Shown: positions 7,650 to 13,695 of the stretch, piece after piece | Layout: the number at the start of each line of letters is the position of its first letter | Numbering within the stretch: the first letter of the stretch is position 1 | Program-made: the position numbers and the translations under genes | DNA from: Pavlovales sp. CCMP2436 | Lineage: Eukaryota > Haptophyta > Pavlovophyceae > Pavlovales | Direction: 5' to 3' | Assembly (NCBI GenBank): GCA_026770615.1 | Contig: MU631865.1 | Location: forward strand, 21,880 to 37,516 | Length of the DNA stretch: 15,637 nt | The notes under the pieces: generated by a model | Database searches by the model: none | Seen by the model: only the letters and a program-made list of their open reading frames with translations | What the model was told of the DNA's origin: nothing

Positions 7650-8568
7650 TATATTTAGATATATTTTATGCAATGAATTAGGGAGTGGGCATCTTCGCCT
7701 ACTGCATCCTGGCCGACGGCTACGACGACACGGTCGAGCTGGTGGGAGAGCTCAAGGGCGCGGTACTTTTTTCTTTTTCTTTTTTCTTCTTCTTCTTCTT
7801 CTTCTTCTTCTTCTTCTTCAAAATAATAAGAATTATAAATAAATAAAATAAATGTACCGCGCCCAGCGAAGTTAAAGCGGGCGGCAAATAATAAGATAAC
7901 ATAAGTATATAATATTAGTATTAATAAATAAAAATAATACGAGCTGGTGAGCAAGTTCAAGGGCGATTTAAAAAAAAATTGAACTCAATTCGTATGATCG
8001 TGATTTAGTATTGGTCTCCTTTTTTTTCTTTTTTTGTGATTAGGTGCGCACGCACATCGGCGGCATCGCCACGCCCGAGGTGATCGTGTGCGTGCCCGGG
8101 CTGCCCAAGACGCGCTCGGGGAAAATCATGCGCCGCGTACGCGCAGCCGCCCCGCTTGCGTCTAGCCCCAACCCTCGCCCTCGCCCTAGCTCTATCTCGA
8201 GCCCAAGCCCTATCTCGAGCCTAGCCCCAACCCTAGCCCTTGGCCTGGCCCTAACTCTAGCTCTAGTCCTCACCCCAGCCCCAGCCCTAGGCCCAATCCT
8301 GGCCCTTCCGCGCTCCCCCCCGCTCGCCGAGCTTCACCTTTTGCCCCGCACCCTCCCCCTGCCCCTCCCCCCCCCCTCGCAGATTCTGCGAAAGATCGCG
8401 TGCGGCGAGGCGGAGTCGCTGGGCGATATTTCCACGATGGCAGACCCCACCATCGTCCAGGTGCTCATCGACAAAGTGGCCTCCTTTAACGCGCCGAGGG
8501 CCCCCGCGCAGGTAGCCGCCGCCATACAGCCGAAAGCCGCGCGCGGGTGGGGCCTGCTCCAGTTCTGA
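4753..8568 (+). CDS. ACS: Acetyl-CoA synthetase, AMP-forming, eight exons
   Basis: The enzyme activates acetate with ATP to acetyl-AMP and then acetyl-CoA. Inferred exons: 4753-5972, 6215-6384, 6535-6594, 6916-7024, 7173-7314, 7682-7762, 8044-8136, 8383-8568. They join in frame to 2,061 bases, 686 residues plus stop, against about 650-690 in the family. Visible motifs are the P-loop [11 protein letters not shown] (from residue 273), the acetate-pocket DVGWVTGH (from 316) and [10 protein letters not shown] (from 396), WQTETGG (424-430), the hinge/AMP region [14 protein letters not shown], and [11 protein letters not shown] with catalytic, acetylation-prone Lys621. The Trp that sets acetate specificity is retained in TFWQTETGG. 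Junctions were placed by family alignment and splice dinucleotides; all are GT-AG except intron 3, which appears GC-AG. A second ATG at 4801 would give 670 residues and begins nearer the conserved part. No clear organelle signal is seen, so cytosolic location is likely. Confidence 0.95.
5973..6214 (+). other. ACS intron 1 (T-rich, GT-AG)
   Basis: It splits a Trp codon (TG|G), with donor GTACTC and acceptor TTCTCAG. It is strongly T-rich throughout and includes a short CTG run near 6052-6066. Length 242 bases. Confidence 0.85.
6385..6534 (+). other. ACS intron 2 with AAT microsatellite
   Basis: The donor is GTGCGT after ACCG and the acceptor is AATTTAG; it splits a Gly codon. Length 150 bases. 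An AAT repeat fills 6500-6524, close to the acceptor. Confidence 0.85.
6595..6915 (+). other. ACS intron 3, apparent GC-AG, bounded by direct repeat
   Basis: The conserved SWPG/GMSRS join requires splicing CAG|GCATGT (donor) to ATCAG|GCATGTC (acceptor), so the donor dinucleotide is GC. The 10-base string CAGGCATGTC occurs at both boundaries and once more inside the intron. Six-base CCCNAG units lie at about 6693-6735 and an ATT microsatellite at 6791-6819. Length 321 bases. Confidence 0.75.
6743..6767 (+). repeat. Decayed copy of exon 4 start inside intron 3
   Basis: These 25 bases match the acceptor and first codons of exon 4 (6912-6936) at 23 of 25 positions, including the AG and GC dinucleotides. 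The similarity stops abruptly on the downstream side, where GTTTGTAAG follows. It could act as a decoy acceptor. Confidence 0.75.
7025..7172 (+). other. ACS intron 4 (GT-AG)
   Basis: The donor is GG|GTACTG and the acceptor is TCTTAG|GTACTAC; it splits a Gly codon between DED and YYWITGR. It is rich in TTC and CTT triplets. The string GGTACT occurs at both boundaries. Length 148 bases. Confidence 0.85.
7315..7681 (+). other. ACS intron 5 with CA and TA microsatellites
   Basis: A phase-0 intron between HDIK and GVGIFAY, with donor AAG|GTGCGC and acceptor GAATTAG. It contains CA tracts (7320-7342, 7387-7409), a C-rich patch, and long TA tracts (about 7485-7586 and 7609-7646). The donor region is duplicated 67 bases downstream. 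Length 367 bases as assembled; the repeats make this uncertain. Confidence 0.85.
7378..7408 (+). repeat. Duplicated donor-site region in intron 5
   Basis: This segment matches 7311-7341, which spans the end of exon 5 and the start of intron 5, at about 28 of 31 positions. Part of that match is CA repeat. The informative core is AAGGTGCG. It offers a second potential donor that would put an in-frame TAA into the message. Confidence 0.55.
7756..7864 (+). repeat. 11-bp inverted repeat over intron 6 donor
   Basis: GGGCGCGGTAC at 7756-7766 spans the exon 6/intron 6 junction. It is perfectly complementary to GTACCGCGCCC at 7854-7864. Pairing in the pre-mRNA would place the 5' splice site in a stem with an 87-base loop. 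Confidence 0.6.
7763..8043 (+). other. ACS intron 6 with TTC tract and exon-copy fragments
   Basis: A phase-0 intron between ELKGA and VRTHIGG, with donor GCG|GTACTT and acceptor TGATTAG. It holds a TTC microsatellite (7784-7819), an 11-bp inverted copy of its own donor region and a decayed copy of the exon 6 end. Length 281 bases. Confidence 0.85.
7941..7965 (+). repeat. Decayed copy of exon 6 end inside intron 6
   Basis: It matches exon 6 positions 7736-7760 at 21 of 25 bases and keeps the reading pattern: ELVSKFKG against exon ELVGELKG. No usable GT follows at the equivalent end, so it is unlikely to serve as an alternative exon. Confidence 0.65.
8137..8382 (+). other. ACS intron 7, C-rich hexanucleotide, stop-free
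   Basis: The donor is CGC|GTACGC and the acceptor is CCTCGCAG; it is phase 0 between KIMRR and ILRKIA. Unlike the other introns it is C-rich, built from six-base units of the CCTAGC/CCCAAC type (about 8161-8300). It is exactly 82 codons long with no in-frame stop, so it also reads through as coding. The family alignment requires its removal. Confidence 0.8.
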
Positions 8569-9319
8569 GGCGCACGCATGCATCACGGCGGGTGCGCCTC
8601 GCAGCGTGCGTGTGCTGCATGCCGCAAAGTCCAGGCCATCGCCCGGGGCGAGCACCGGCCACACCCCGACCCGCTTTGCGCGACGATCGCACAGGCACAG
8701 AAGCTCACACGCACACCCCTCTCGTCGCACCACCCCTCGCCACGCGCCCGCAGAAGAAGCCACGCTCCTCGTGAGCTGCATGCACATCCTCTACAGCTCT
8801 TTCGACGCAGCCGAGGCTGCCAGCTGCCTGCCGCGCTCGCATATGTGGTAGAACGTCGCGCGGCTCTCGCTGTTGCGCCCAATAACTTTGAAATCAGTTG
8901 TGTTTAACACCATCTAGAACTTAACTATTCAGATTGTTTAACTTGGGTTCGCTTCGGTCTGTGTCTGTGTGTTATATAACTCTAGACTATAACTTTGCAT
9001 AAAATTAACTAACTTACACTGAGTTAAATTGATGACTTCGCGTAAAGTTTTCTAACTTAATATATATGTTGTGACAGTAAGTTCTGTGTTTTTAATACAT
9101 ATCTAGAAATATGTCCGTCCCCTGCTGACAGATATGTAAGACTTTAACTTATCCATTTTGTAGTCAACGTTGCCACCAAATCTTATACGGATATACCAGG
9201 CGATTCATTTATATTTATCTGTAGGTCCTATCCATGGGCGTGGAATTTGCTTGTATAGTTGCGCTGTTATTTTTTTTAGTTAACTCGCGTGTAGTACTGC
9301 TGCCGACGCCGTAGCAATG
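8569..9319. other. Convergent 3' intergenic region
   Basis: This lies between two genes that point towards each other. The first 300 bases are GC-rich with no convincing frame. About 8880-9300 is AT-rich, with many TAACTTA/GTTTAAC-like words and a weak hairpin (AATTAACT near 9004 with AGTTAAATT near 9022). It probably holds both genes' 3' untranslated and polyadenylation sequence; no specific signal could be assigned. No tRNA-like structure was found. Confidence 0.4.
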
Positions 9320-10582
9320 TCAATCTGCGTCCGTCCCGCCGAAGAGCCGCTTCGTCGCCTCATACGTGCCAAACTGGATGCCGCCCGAGGCCATCGCGCG
9401 GCCGAGGCGCGGGATTAGCCCGGCGAAGAAGGCGCCGGCGCCCTCTTCGCGGTAGAGCCGCGCCGCCACCTTTCGGAAGTTGCGCGCGTCCGCGAGTCGC
9501 GTGTCGCGCGCCGCGCTGGCGGGCATCCCCTTGTCGGGCTGCGCGGCGATCACGCGCGTGCGGACCACATCGAGCGGTGTGCACACGGTCTGCGCGGCTG
9601 CCGAGCCGAGCGCGCCACAGACCGCCGACTCGAGTGGTGAGAGCCGCTGCCCCCCCTTGGCCGCCTTGGCCCTCCGCTTGATACCCTCGTAGCACAAAAA
9701 CTTGACCACGTCCGTAGGCGCGGCGTATGCCACGTTCGAGCCTAAGCCTACGAATAGGCCAGCGGGGCCCTCCGTCGCAACAATTCGCCGCGCACTCTCC
9801 CACGCGCCGTCGGCATTCAGCCCGAGCTGGGCGCGCGTCTTGAGGAGCTCGAACGGCGTGCGGAAGGCCCAGTAGGGCAGCTGCGCCACGAGCACGGCAA
9901 TTACGGTCGAGAGCTCCTTCGAGTAGCTCGCGCCCATCGCCGTGCGCAGCGAGCTCTTCGCCGCGTCCTTGACGGCGAAGAATAGCGCGCCCGAGGGCGC
10001 GCCAACGACGGCGGACGGCGCCACGCCCGCGTACAGGTCTGCGAAGAGGCCGGGTGCCTGCAGCGAGCGCTGCGCGCCCTGCAGTTCCAAGCGGCAGCGG
10101 ACGGTGTCAATCGGGTGTAACAGCAGCTCCTTGGCGAGGCGCTGCGCCGCACCGCCCGCGCTCGATGCAATGAGCTCGGTCAGCGCGGACGGGGCTGCCG
10201 CGGCGCTCTCTGCCGCCCCCGCCCCCTGCTGCGCGAGCACCACCGGCGGGGCGACTGCTAACACAGGCCGCGCGGAGCCCGCGGCCGCAAAGCACAGGCC
10301 GAGCCCTGCAGCCGCTGCCGACGCGAGCGTCGAGCGCCGGCCAAGCTCGGCGCGCGTGGCAGGCGTGCGACCGCACGCGCCGAGACTGTCTGTCGCCAAT
10401 CCTCTCGGCGCGCGGCCGCTTGCGCCGAGGCCGCATGCCGCCGGTCCTCTCGAGACGCGCGCGGCAGGCGCGCGGCCGCTCGCACCAAGGCCGACTGCTG
10501 CCGACGTGCGCGTGGCCGGTCCTCTCGAGGTGCAGGCGAGGAGCAGGAGCGGCACGAAGGCGCGCGAAGACGACGACCGCAT
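9320..10582 (-). CDS. SLC25 (mitochondrial carrier family) transporter with plastid-type leader
   Basis: This is a single-exon, 420-residue carrier. Three carrier modules are marked by PIDTVR (157-162), PFELLK (243-248) and PLDVVR (336-341), matching the family signature Px[DE]xx[KR]. The modules span about 130-415, so all six membrane helices should be present. The first 115 residues are extra: a signal-like start (AFVPLLLLAC), an Arg/Ala/Gly-rich stretch with two GLGASGRAP repeats, then GRRSTLASAAAAGLGLCFAA ending near AVA. This layout fits a bipartite plastid presequence of a secondary-plastid alga, and the last part resembles a twin-arginine thylakoid signal or simply a further transit segment. 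The pattern (GLFVGLGSN, PTDVVKFLCYE) recalls S-adenosylmethionine carriers, but substrate assignment is weak. An ATG follows repeated TTAAATCGATC words upstream. Confidence 0.93.
   Translation of the reverse strand: MRSSSSRAFVPLLLLACTSRGPATRTSAAVGLGASGRAPAARVSRGPAACGLGASGRAPRGLATDSLGACGRTPATRAELGRRSTLASAAAAGLGLCFAAAGSARPVLAVAPPVVLAQQGAGAAESAAAAPSALTELIASSAGGAAQRLAKELLLHPIDTVRCRLELQGAQRSLQAPGLFADLYAGVAPSAVVGAPSGALFFAVKDAAKSSLRTAMGASYSKELSTVIAVLVAQLPYWAFRTPFELLKTRAQLGLNADGAWESARRIVATEGPAGLFVGLGSNVAYAAPTDVVKFLCYEGIKRRAKAAKGGQRLSPLESAVCGALGSAAAQTVCTPLDVVRTRVIAAQPDKGMPASAARDTRLADARNFRKVAARLYREEGAGAFFAGLIPRLGRAMASGGIQFGTYEATKRLFGGTDAD
10355..10545 (-). repeat. ~60-bp repeats in the carrier presequence
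   Basis: The coding DNA for the leader repeats a unit of about 60 bases. On the plus strand GGCCGGTCCTCTCGAG, GCCGGTCCTCTCGAG and CAATCCTCTCGGCG mark successive units, each followed by a GCGCGGCCGCT block. The protein shows GLGASGRAP at 31-39 and 51-59 and a weaker third copy near 68-74. Transit-peptide growth by local duplication is a reasonable inference. Confidence 0.65.
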
Positions 10583-10656
10583 CGTTAAATCGATCCTGAA
10601 ACCCCTTAAATCGATCGCTGTTATTAAGGGTGGTGGTTTGAATCTATGAACTCGCT

Positions 10657-10704
10657 GCGCTCAGTACGTCAGCAGGCGCTTCATTGGGTTCGCACTGAGC
10701 GCCT
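10657..10704. repeat. Perfect 9-bp hairpin upstream of the carrier gene
   Basis: GCGCTCAGT at 10657-10665 pairs with ACTGAGCGC at 10694-10702. A competing 7-bp pair, AGGCGCT (10674-10680) with AGCGCCT (10698-10704), shares the right side. The region was examined as a possible tRNA and does not fit. Confidence 0.45.
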
Positions 10705-10739
10705 AGCTCACTTGTTCGGGCGTAGCCACACAGTGCGAA

Positions 10740-11121
10740 GGGTCAAATCCGAATTAGTGGCCAGTCCGGGGGGAAAATCGAAAAAAGTCCGGTGAAATTC
10801 CTCCGGAGCAACTCAGGAACTGGAGGTGGTGCCACATTCACGAATCTGCAAGTAACTCCGCGGTACCACTTCGAGAACCATGACTTTCTTTTCGCATCCG
10901 AACGCTGAGAATCGGAAATGTTAGTTGCACGATGTATGTTGTCGACCCTAGAGCCACCTGGGAGGCACACGAGGTGGGCTCCGACCATCGAGGAGGGCTC
11001 TATTCGACATCAGCTAACGACACTTAGCGCGCAGGGGTGACCAATGTCTACTTCTTCGTCCCGGCCACCACTTTACACCCTCCTCAGTGCGGAATCGCGC
11101 CACTAATTCGGAATTCGACCC
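10740..11121. mobile_element. MITE-like unit with ~22-bp terminal inverted repeats
   Basis: The left end (10740-10761) reads GGGTCAAATCCGAATTAGTG then GC. The reverse complement of the right end (11099-11121) reads GGGTCGAATTCCGAATTAGT then GGC. They agree apart from a one-base indel and one or two substitutions, and CCGAATTAGTGGC is exact. The 382-bp unit has no long frame and no clear target duplication. Flanking GTGCG on both sides (10735 and complement of 11126-11130) may extend the repeats. A small non-autonomous DNA transposon is the best guess. Confidence 0.5.
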
Positions 11122-11728
11122 CAAGGCGCACCCACGGTGAATGATAGTAACGAAATTGTATACCACCTGATTATCACCGTAACGAATCCACTTTGGCGGA
11201 GGCTTTGCGCGCTGCACGCCTGGGCTCGGAGGCTGCAGCAGCCGAGCCCTGGCCGACGGCCGACCCACGCAGACTGGAACGCATGCGACTTCTACGGCGC
11301 GCCCATCGGCGAGCACACGATGCTCAACCTACTCGACCTCTACTGAGTCTGACTAGTCTACTCGGATGAGATGAGAGTCGGGGCGCAATGCTCGGCGGCG
11401 GCGCGGGCCGGGTGCTCGACGACTTCGCGATCAGCGAGCGCGACTCGGGACTGCACTAATTTTGATATAATTTACAATTCGACTATAGATCATATATAAA
11501 TTATAATGGTGCCGAGGTCCACAATCACCCGTCACAGCACCTCTGCATATGCCAAACGGCTCCGGGAAGGCGGGAACAGCCACCGGCGAGCTGCGCACTG
11601 GCGAGTGCGCGCAAGCAACGTGAAACGCGCAGGCGAGCCCTCAGCCCGGCGAAGCCCCGTGCCGCGCCGACCGGCGAGCTGCGCACTGGCGAGTGCGCGC
11701 AAGCAACGTGAAACGCGCAGGCGAGCCC
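11122..11728. other. Non-coding region with AT hairpin and TATA-like site
   Basis: Two short frames near 11140-11345 overlap on opposite strands and neither is convincing. From 11457 to 11505 the sequence is AT-rich: TATAATTT (11466-11473) pairs with AAATTATA (11498-11505), and CATATATAAATT looks TATA-like. No gene clearly follows on the plus strand. The last part holds the first copy of the 88-bp tandem repeat. Confidence 0.35.
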
Positions 11729-11757
11729 TCAGCCCGGCGAAGCCCCGTGCCGCGCCG
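11582..11757. repeat. Exact 88-bp tandem duplication
   Basis: Copy 1 is 11582-11669 and copy 2 is 11670-11757; they look identical base for base. Copy 2 contains the last codons and stop of the adjacent minus-strand gene, so copy 1 is a spare 3' end just downstream of that gene. Confidence 0.92.
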
Positions 11758-12541
11758 GGCCGACCGCGCGCTTCAGCGGCATCTGTTTGCCCTGCTTGCG
11801 CGGTCGGTAGTGCTTGCCCACGCGAAAGACGATCTGCTCGACTAGCCGCTCTCTCCTCTCGCACTGCTCGCTCAGGTCCGCGCGCAGCTGCTGCTCGCGC
11901 ACGAGGTCGGAGCTGATCGAGTCGATGTTGCGCTGCAGCACGGCGGAGAGCTCCTGCAGGTCGTCGACCGACAGGCACGCCGCCGTTTTCGCCGTGAAGG
12001 GCTCGTCGAGCTGTGCGATCAGGGCGCGGCCGAATGCGGGCGCGCTTGACTCGTCGTCGAGCAGGTGCGAGAGGCCTGCCTCTTCGATCGCCTGGATCAC
12101 AAGCGCGAGGCCCTGCCCCACCGTGGCAGACCCCCTTCGCCGCCCGCTGGCGTCGGGAGAGCTGGGCGTTTTCTGCCCGCCGCGGAAGTGGCGCTGCAGC
12201 GCGACGATGGCCGGCAGGCGCTCTTGCGGGAACTGGCTCAGTGTGCGGAGTGCGGCTGGCCTGGGCCGGCCGGCGAGGTCGGCCTCGAGCTGTGCATACA
12301 GCCGCTCCCCGAGCTCGCGGCGCGCGAGGAATAGCCGGCAGGCGCGCAGGATCACCGGCGCGGCCTCCTCCTCGGCCGCCGTGCTCCGCGCCCTCGGCGG
12401 CGGCGGCGGCGGCTCGGCCGCTGCCTCGGCTAGCGCGGCGCCGTCGCCGCCGGTGCCGTCTTCCTCGGGTTCGTCCTCGAAGAAGAAGCCGGCGCCGTCT
12501 ACCACGGGCGCCTCCTCGTCAGAGGAGGTGGCGGCCATCAC
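11729..12541 (-). CDS. Unrecognised 270-residue acidic/coiled-coil protein
   Basis: I do not recognise this protein. The N-terminal 60 residues are acidic with FFFEDEPEEDG, then a poly-proline stretch (EPPPPPPRAR). Residues about 60-120 form a helix-rich segment (ILRACRLFLARRELGERLYA, then FPQERLPAIVALQRHF). A Ser-rich basic linker (TPSSPDASGRRRGS) leads to another helical region (GQGLALVIQAIEEAGLSHLL). Residues about 195-245 look like a coiled coil (LQELSAVLQRNIDSISSDLV onward). The tail is basic (KHYRPRKQGKQMPLKR). Two ATGs lie side by side (12541, 12538). Codon use and alternation of charged and hydrophobic residues favour a real gene over a shadow. The last codons lie in the second copy of an 88-bp duplication. 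Confidence 0.6.
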   Translation of the reverse strand: MMAATSSDEEAPVVDGAGFFFEDEPEEDGTGGDGAALAEAAAEPPPPPPRARSTAAEEEAAPVILRACRLFLARRELGERLYAQLEADLAGRPRPAALRTLSQFPQERLPAIVALQRHFRGGQKTPSSPDASGRRRGSATVGQGLALVIQAIEEAGLSHLLDDESSAPAFGRALIAQLDEPFTAKTAACLSVDDLQELSAVLQRNIDSISSDLVREQQLRADLSEQCERRERLVEQIVFRVGKHYRPRKQGKQMPLKRAVGPARHGASPG

Positions 12542-12762
12542 TCAAGCTCCTGGGCGGGGACAGGGGTCTGCCCGAGGCGCCGCAGTGCGGCGCCGTACGA
12601 GCGCCAGAAAAGTATGGATAATCCCATGTTTTTTTAATTTTCTCAGAGCACCCAGGCGGATTATCTAGACGTCTCCTGTCGGTGGTATGCTCTCGGCCAA
12701 CTCATCGGGGTAGTTACAGCGGTTAGTTATTGGACGGCTAAAAGGGTCATTGTAACCGCTCA

Positions 12763-12861
12763 AAGCGACGTGCGGCCTGGCTCGTCGCACGCGAACGGCC
12801 GCTCGCCACTGCGCGTGCGCGTGTGCCTCTTGAGGTTGCCTGACTCGTTGGTGCTGTGGCA
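12763..12861 (-). pseudogene. Relic of a C2H2 zinc finger
   Basis: The minus strand reads GNLKRHTRTRSGERPFACD followed by EPG, which contains the classical H-x(3)-H end of one finger, the GERPF linker and the first Cys of the next. The next finger is cut off: Arg replaces the second Cys and a stop follows at 12760-12762. The first Cys pair of the left finger is not recognisable (only one Cys, near SCHSTNES), and HTRTRS has Arg where the second zinc-binding His is expected to be followed by T-H/T-G. No intact protein can be read, so this is a fragment of a dispersed zinc-finger gene. Confidence 0.6.
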
Positions 12862-13048
12862 AGATAGAATCCACTCAAGATGCGGCAGGCGCAAATGCAC
12901 AGCTACAGTACCCGGAGCGTTGGCTCGGCTCGGCGGGGAGCGGCTGCCGCAGGGGCGCTGTGGCTGCCTGCGAGCTCGCGCTTCGCGGCAATAAATATGT
13001 AGTTTCTGTCTTTTATTGCTACTGCACTAAAAAATCCTGCGCCCGAGG

Positions 13049-13070
13049 CCCACCCCCGTCAAGGGGTGGG
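13049..13070. repeat. Perfect 8-bp GC hairpin
   Basis: CCCACCCC at 13049-13056 pairs with GGGGTGGG at 13063-13070 around the six-base loop CGTCAA. It resembles a terminator stem but no U-run follows. Function is unknown. Confidence 0.55.
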
Positions 13071-13110
13071 ATAGAATGGGCCAGCGAACAAGCCGCGTAT
13101 ATATGTGGTT

Positions 13111-13128
13111 TTTTGCCCCCGGGCAAAA
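13111..13128. repeat. 18-base palindrome next to a TATATAT
   Basis: TTTTGCCC (13111-13118), CC, GGGCAAAA (13121-13128) form a near-perfect palindrome 7 bases after TATATAT (13098-13104). A protein-binding site is possible. It lies about 570 bases upstream of the COG2 start. Confidence 0.45.
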
Positions 13129-13434
13129 TCTCAACATATGCGAGCCAGGCTAGCGAGGAAGTAATATTTGGGATGCGCGAAGGTGGGCCGCACTCGCAGA
13201 CGGTGCTGTATTTTCAGACGACGCGAGGGAGAGCAGTGGAGGTCGGTCAGCGTGCCAGTTGAGAGTCGTCAGTCGTCGGTCGTCGTGTGGCTGAACTGAT
13301 CAGCGGTGGGGACGGTATCCGTGTGCTCGGGGTGGATCCCTGGATCTGAGTGTTTTTTCAACGCTTAAATCCAGTGAGATCCTTCCGGGGGCGGACGTTT
13401 AACTAGAAACTTACACACTAAATCAGCAGCAGCG

Positions 13435-13641
13435 ATGGGGAAGAAAACCCGCTCGGACGAGCTGACGCCTTTTGAGCTCGCCACGGCAACATTCAACCCT
13501 AGGCGCTGTGCGCTGTGGGCGCTGTGGGCGATCCCGGCGCCGAGCCCGGCGCCAAGCACGGCGTCTCGGGCAGACCCCCTGCCCCCGCGCTCGCCTCTCT
13601 TGCCGGGCTCCCGCGCCAGCCCGCCAGCCGTCAGATTTTAA
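13435..13641 (+). CDS. Short ORF upstream of COG2, doubtful
   Basis: This is a 68-codon frame beginning MGKKTRSDELTPFELATATF and turning into Pro/Ala/Ser-rich low complexity. The first residues recall the start of Tc1/mariner transposases (basic residues then a D-L-T-P-F-E type motif before the first helix), but the similarity breaks off after about a dozen residues. It could be an upstream ORF in the COG2 leader or a transposon remnant. Confidence 0.2.
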   Translation: MGKKTRSDELTPFELATATFNPRRCALWALWAIPAPSPAPSTASRADPLPPRSPLLPGSRASPPAVRF

Positions 13642-13695
13642 AATTCAGCTTCGCACGGCTCCGCTGTTCGGTGTGGGTAGCCCGGCGGGGGCGGG

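Larger units (their letters stand above)
12542..13695. other. Intergenic region between divergent genes
   Basis: This 1.15 kb separates the minus-strand unknown gene from COG2 and must contain both promoters. It holds a zinc-finger relic (12763-12861), an 8-bp inverted repeat (AGCGGTTA 12718-12725 with TAACCGCT 12753-12760), two strong hairpins near 13050-13130, a TATATAT at 13098-13104 and a short GTCGTC-rich patch near 13264-13287. A 68-codon frame sits at 13435-13641. Confidence 0.4.

Noticed and set aside
7939..7975. Match to a reporter-gene start (GGTGAGCAAG) suggesting vector contamination
   Set aside because: Only about ten bases agree, and the segment is better explained as a copy of the exon 6 end.
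8154..8300. Telomere-like sequence (CCCTAA-related words) in intron 7
   Set aside because: The six-base period is real, but the units vary and are mostly not CCCTAA. It sits inside a gene, so it is described as a degenerate hexanucleotide repeat instead.
8569..8910. Small gene downstream of ACS
   Set aside because: Short overlapping frames on both strands without consistent protein character; more likely 3' flank.
10650..10730. Possible tRNA from the hairpin and GGGTTCGC
   Set aside because: The arms do not assemble into a cloverleaf: no acceptor stem or anticodon arm at the right spacing.
12960..13262. 100-codon plus-strand frame
   Set aside because: It begins at GTG, spans the palindromes and shows no family features.
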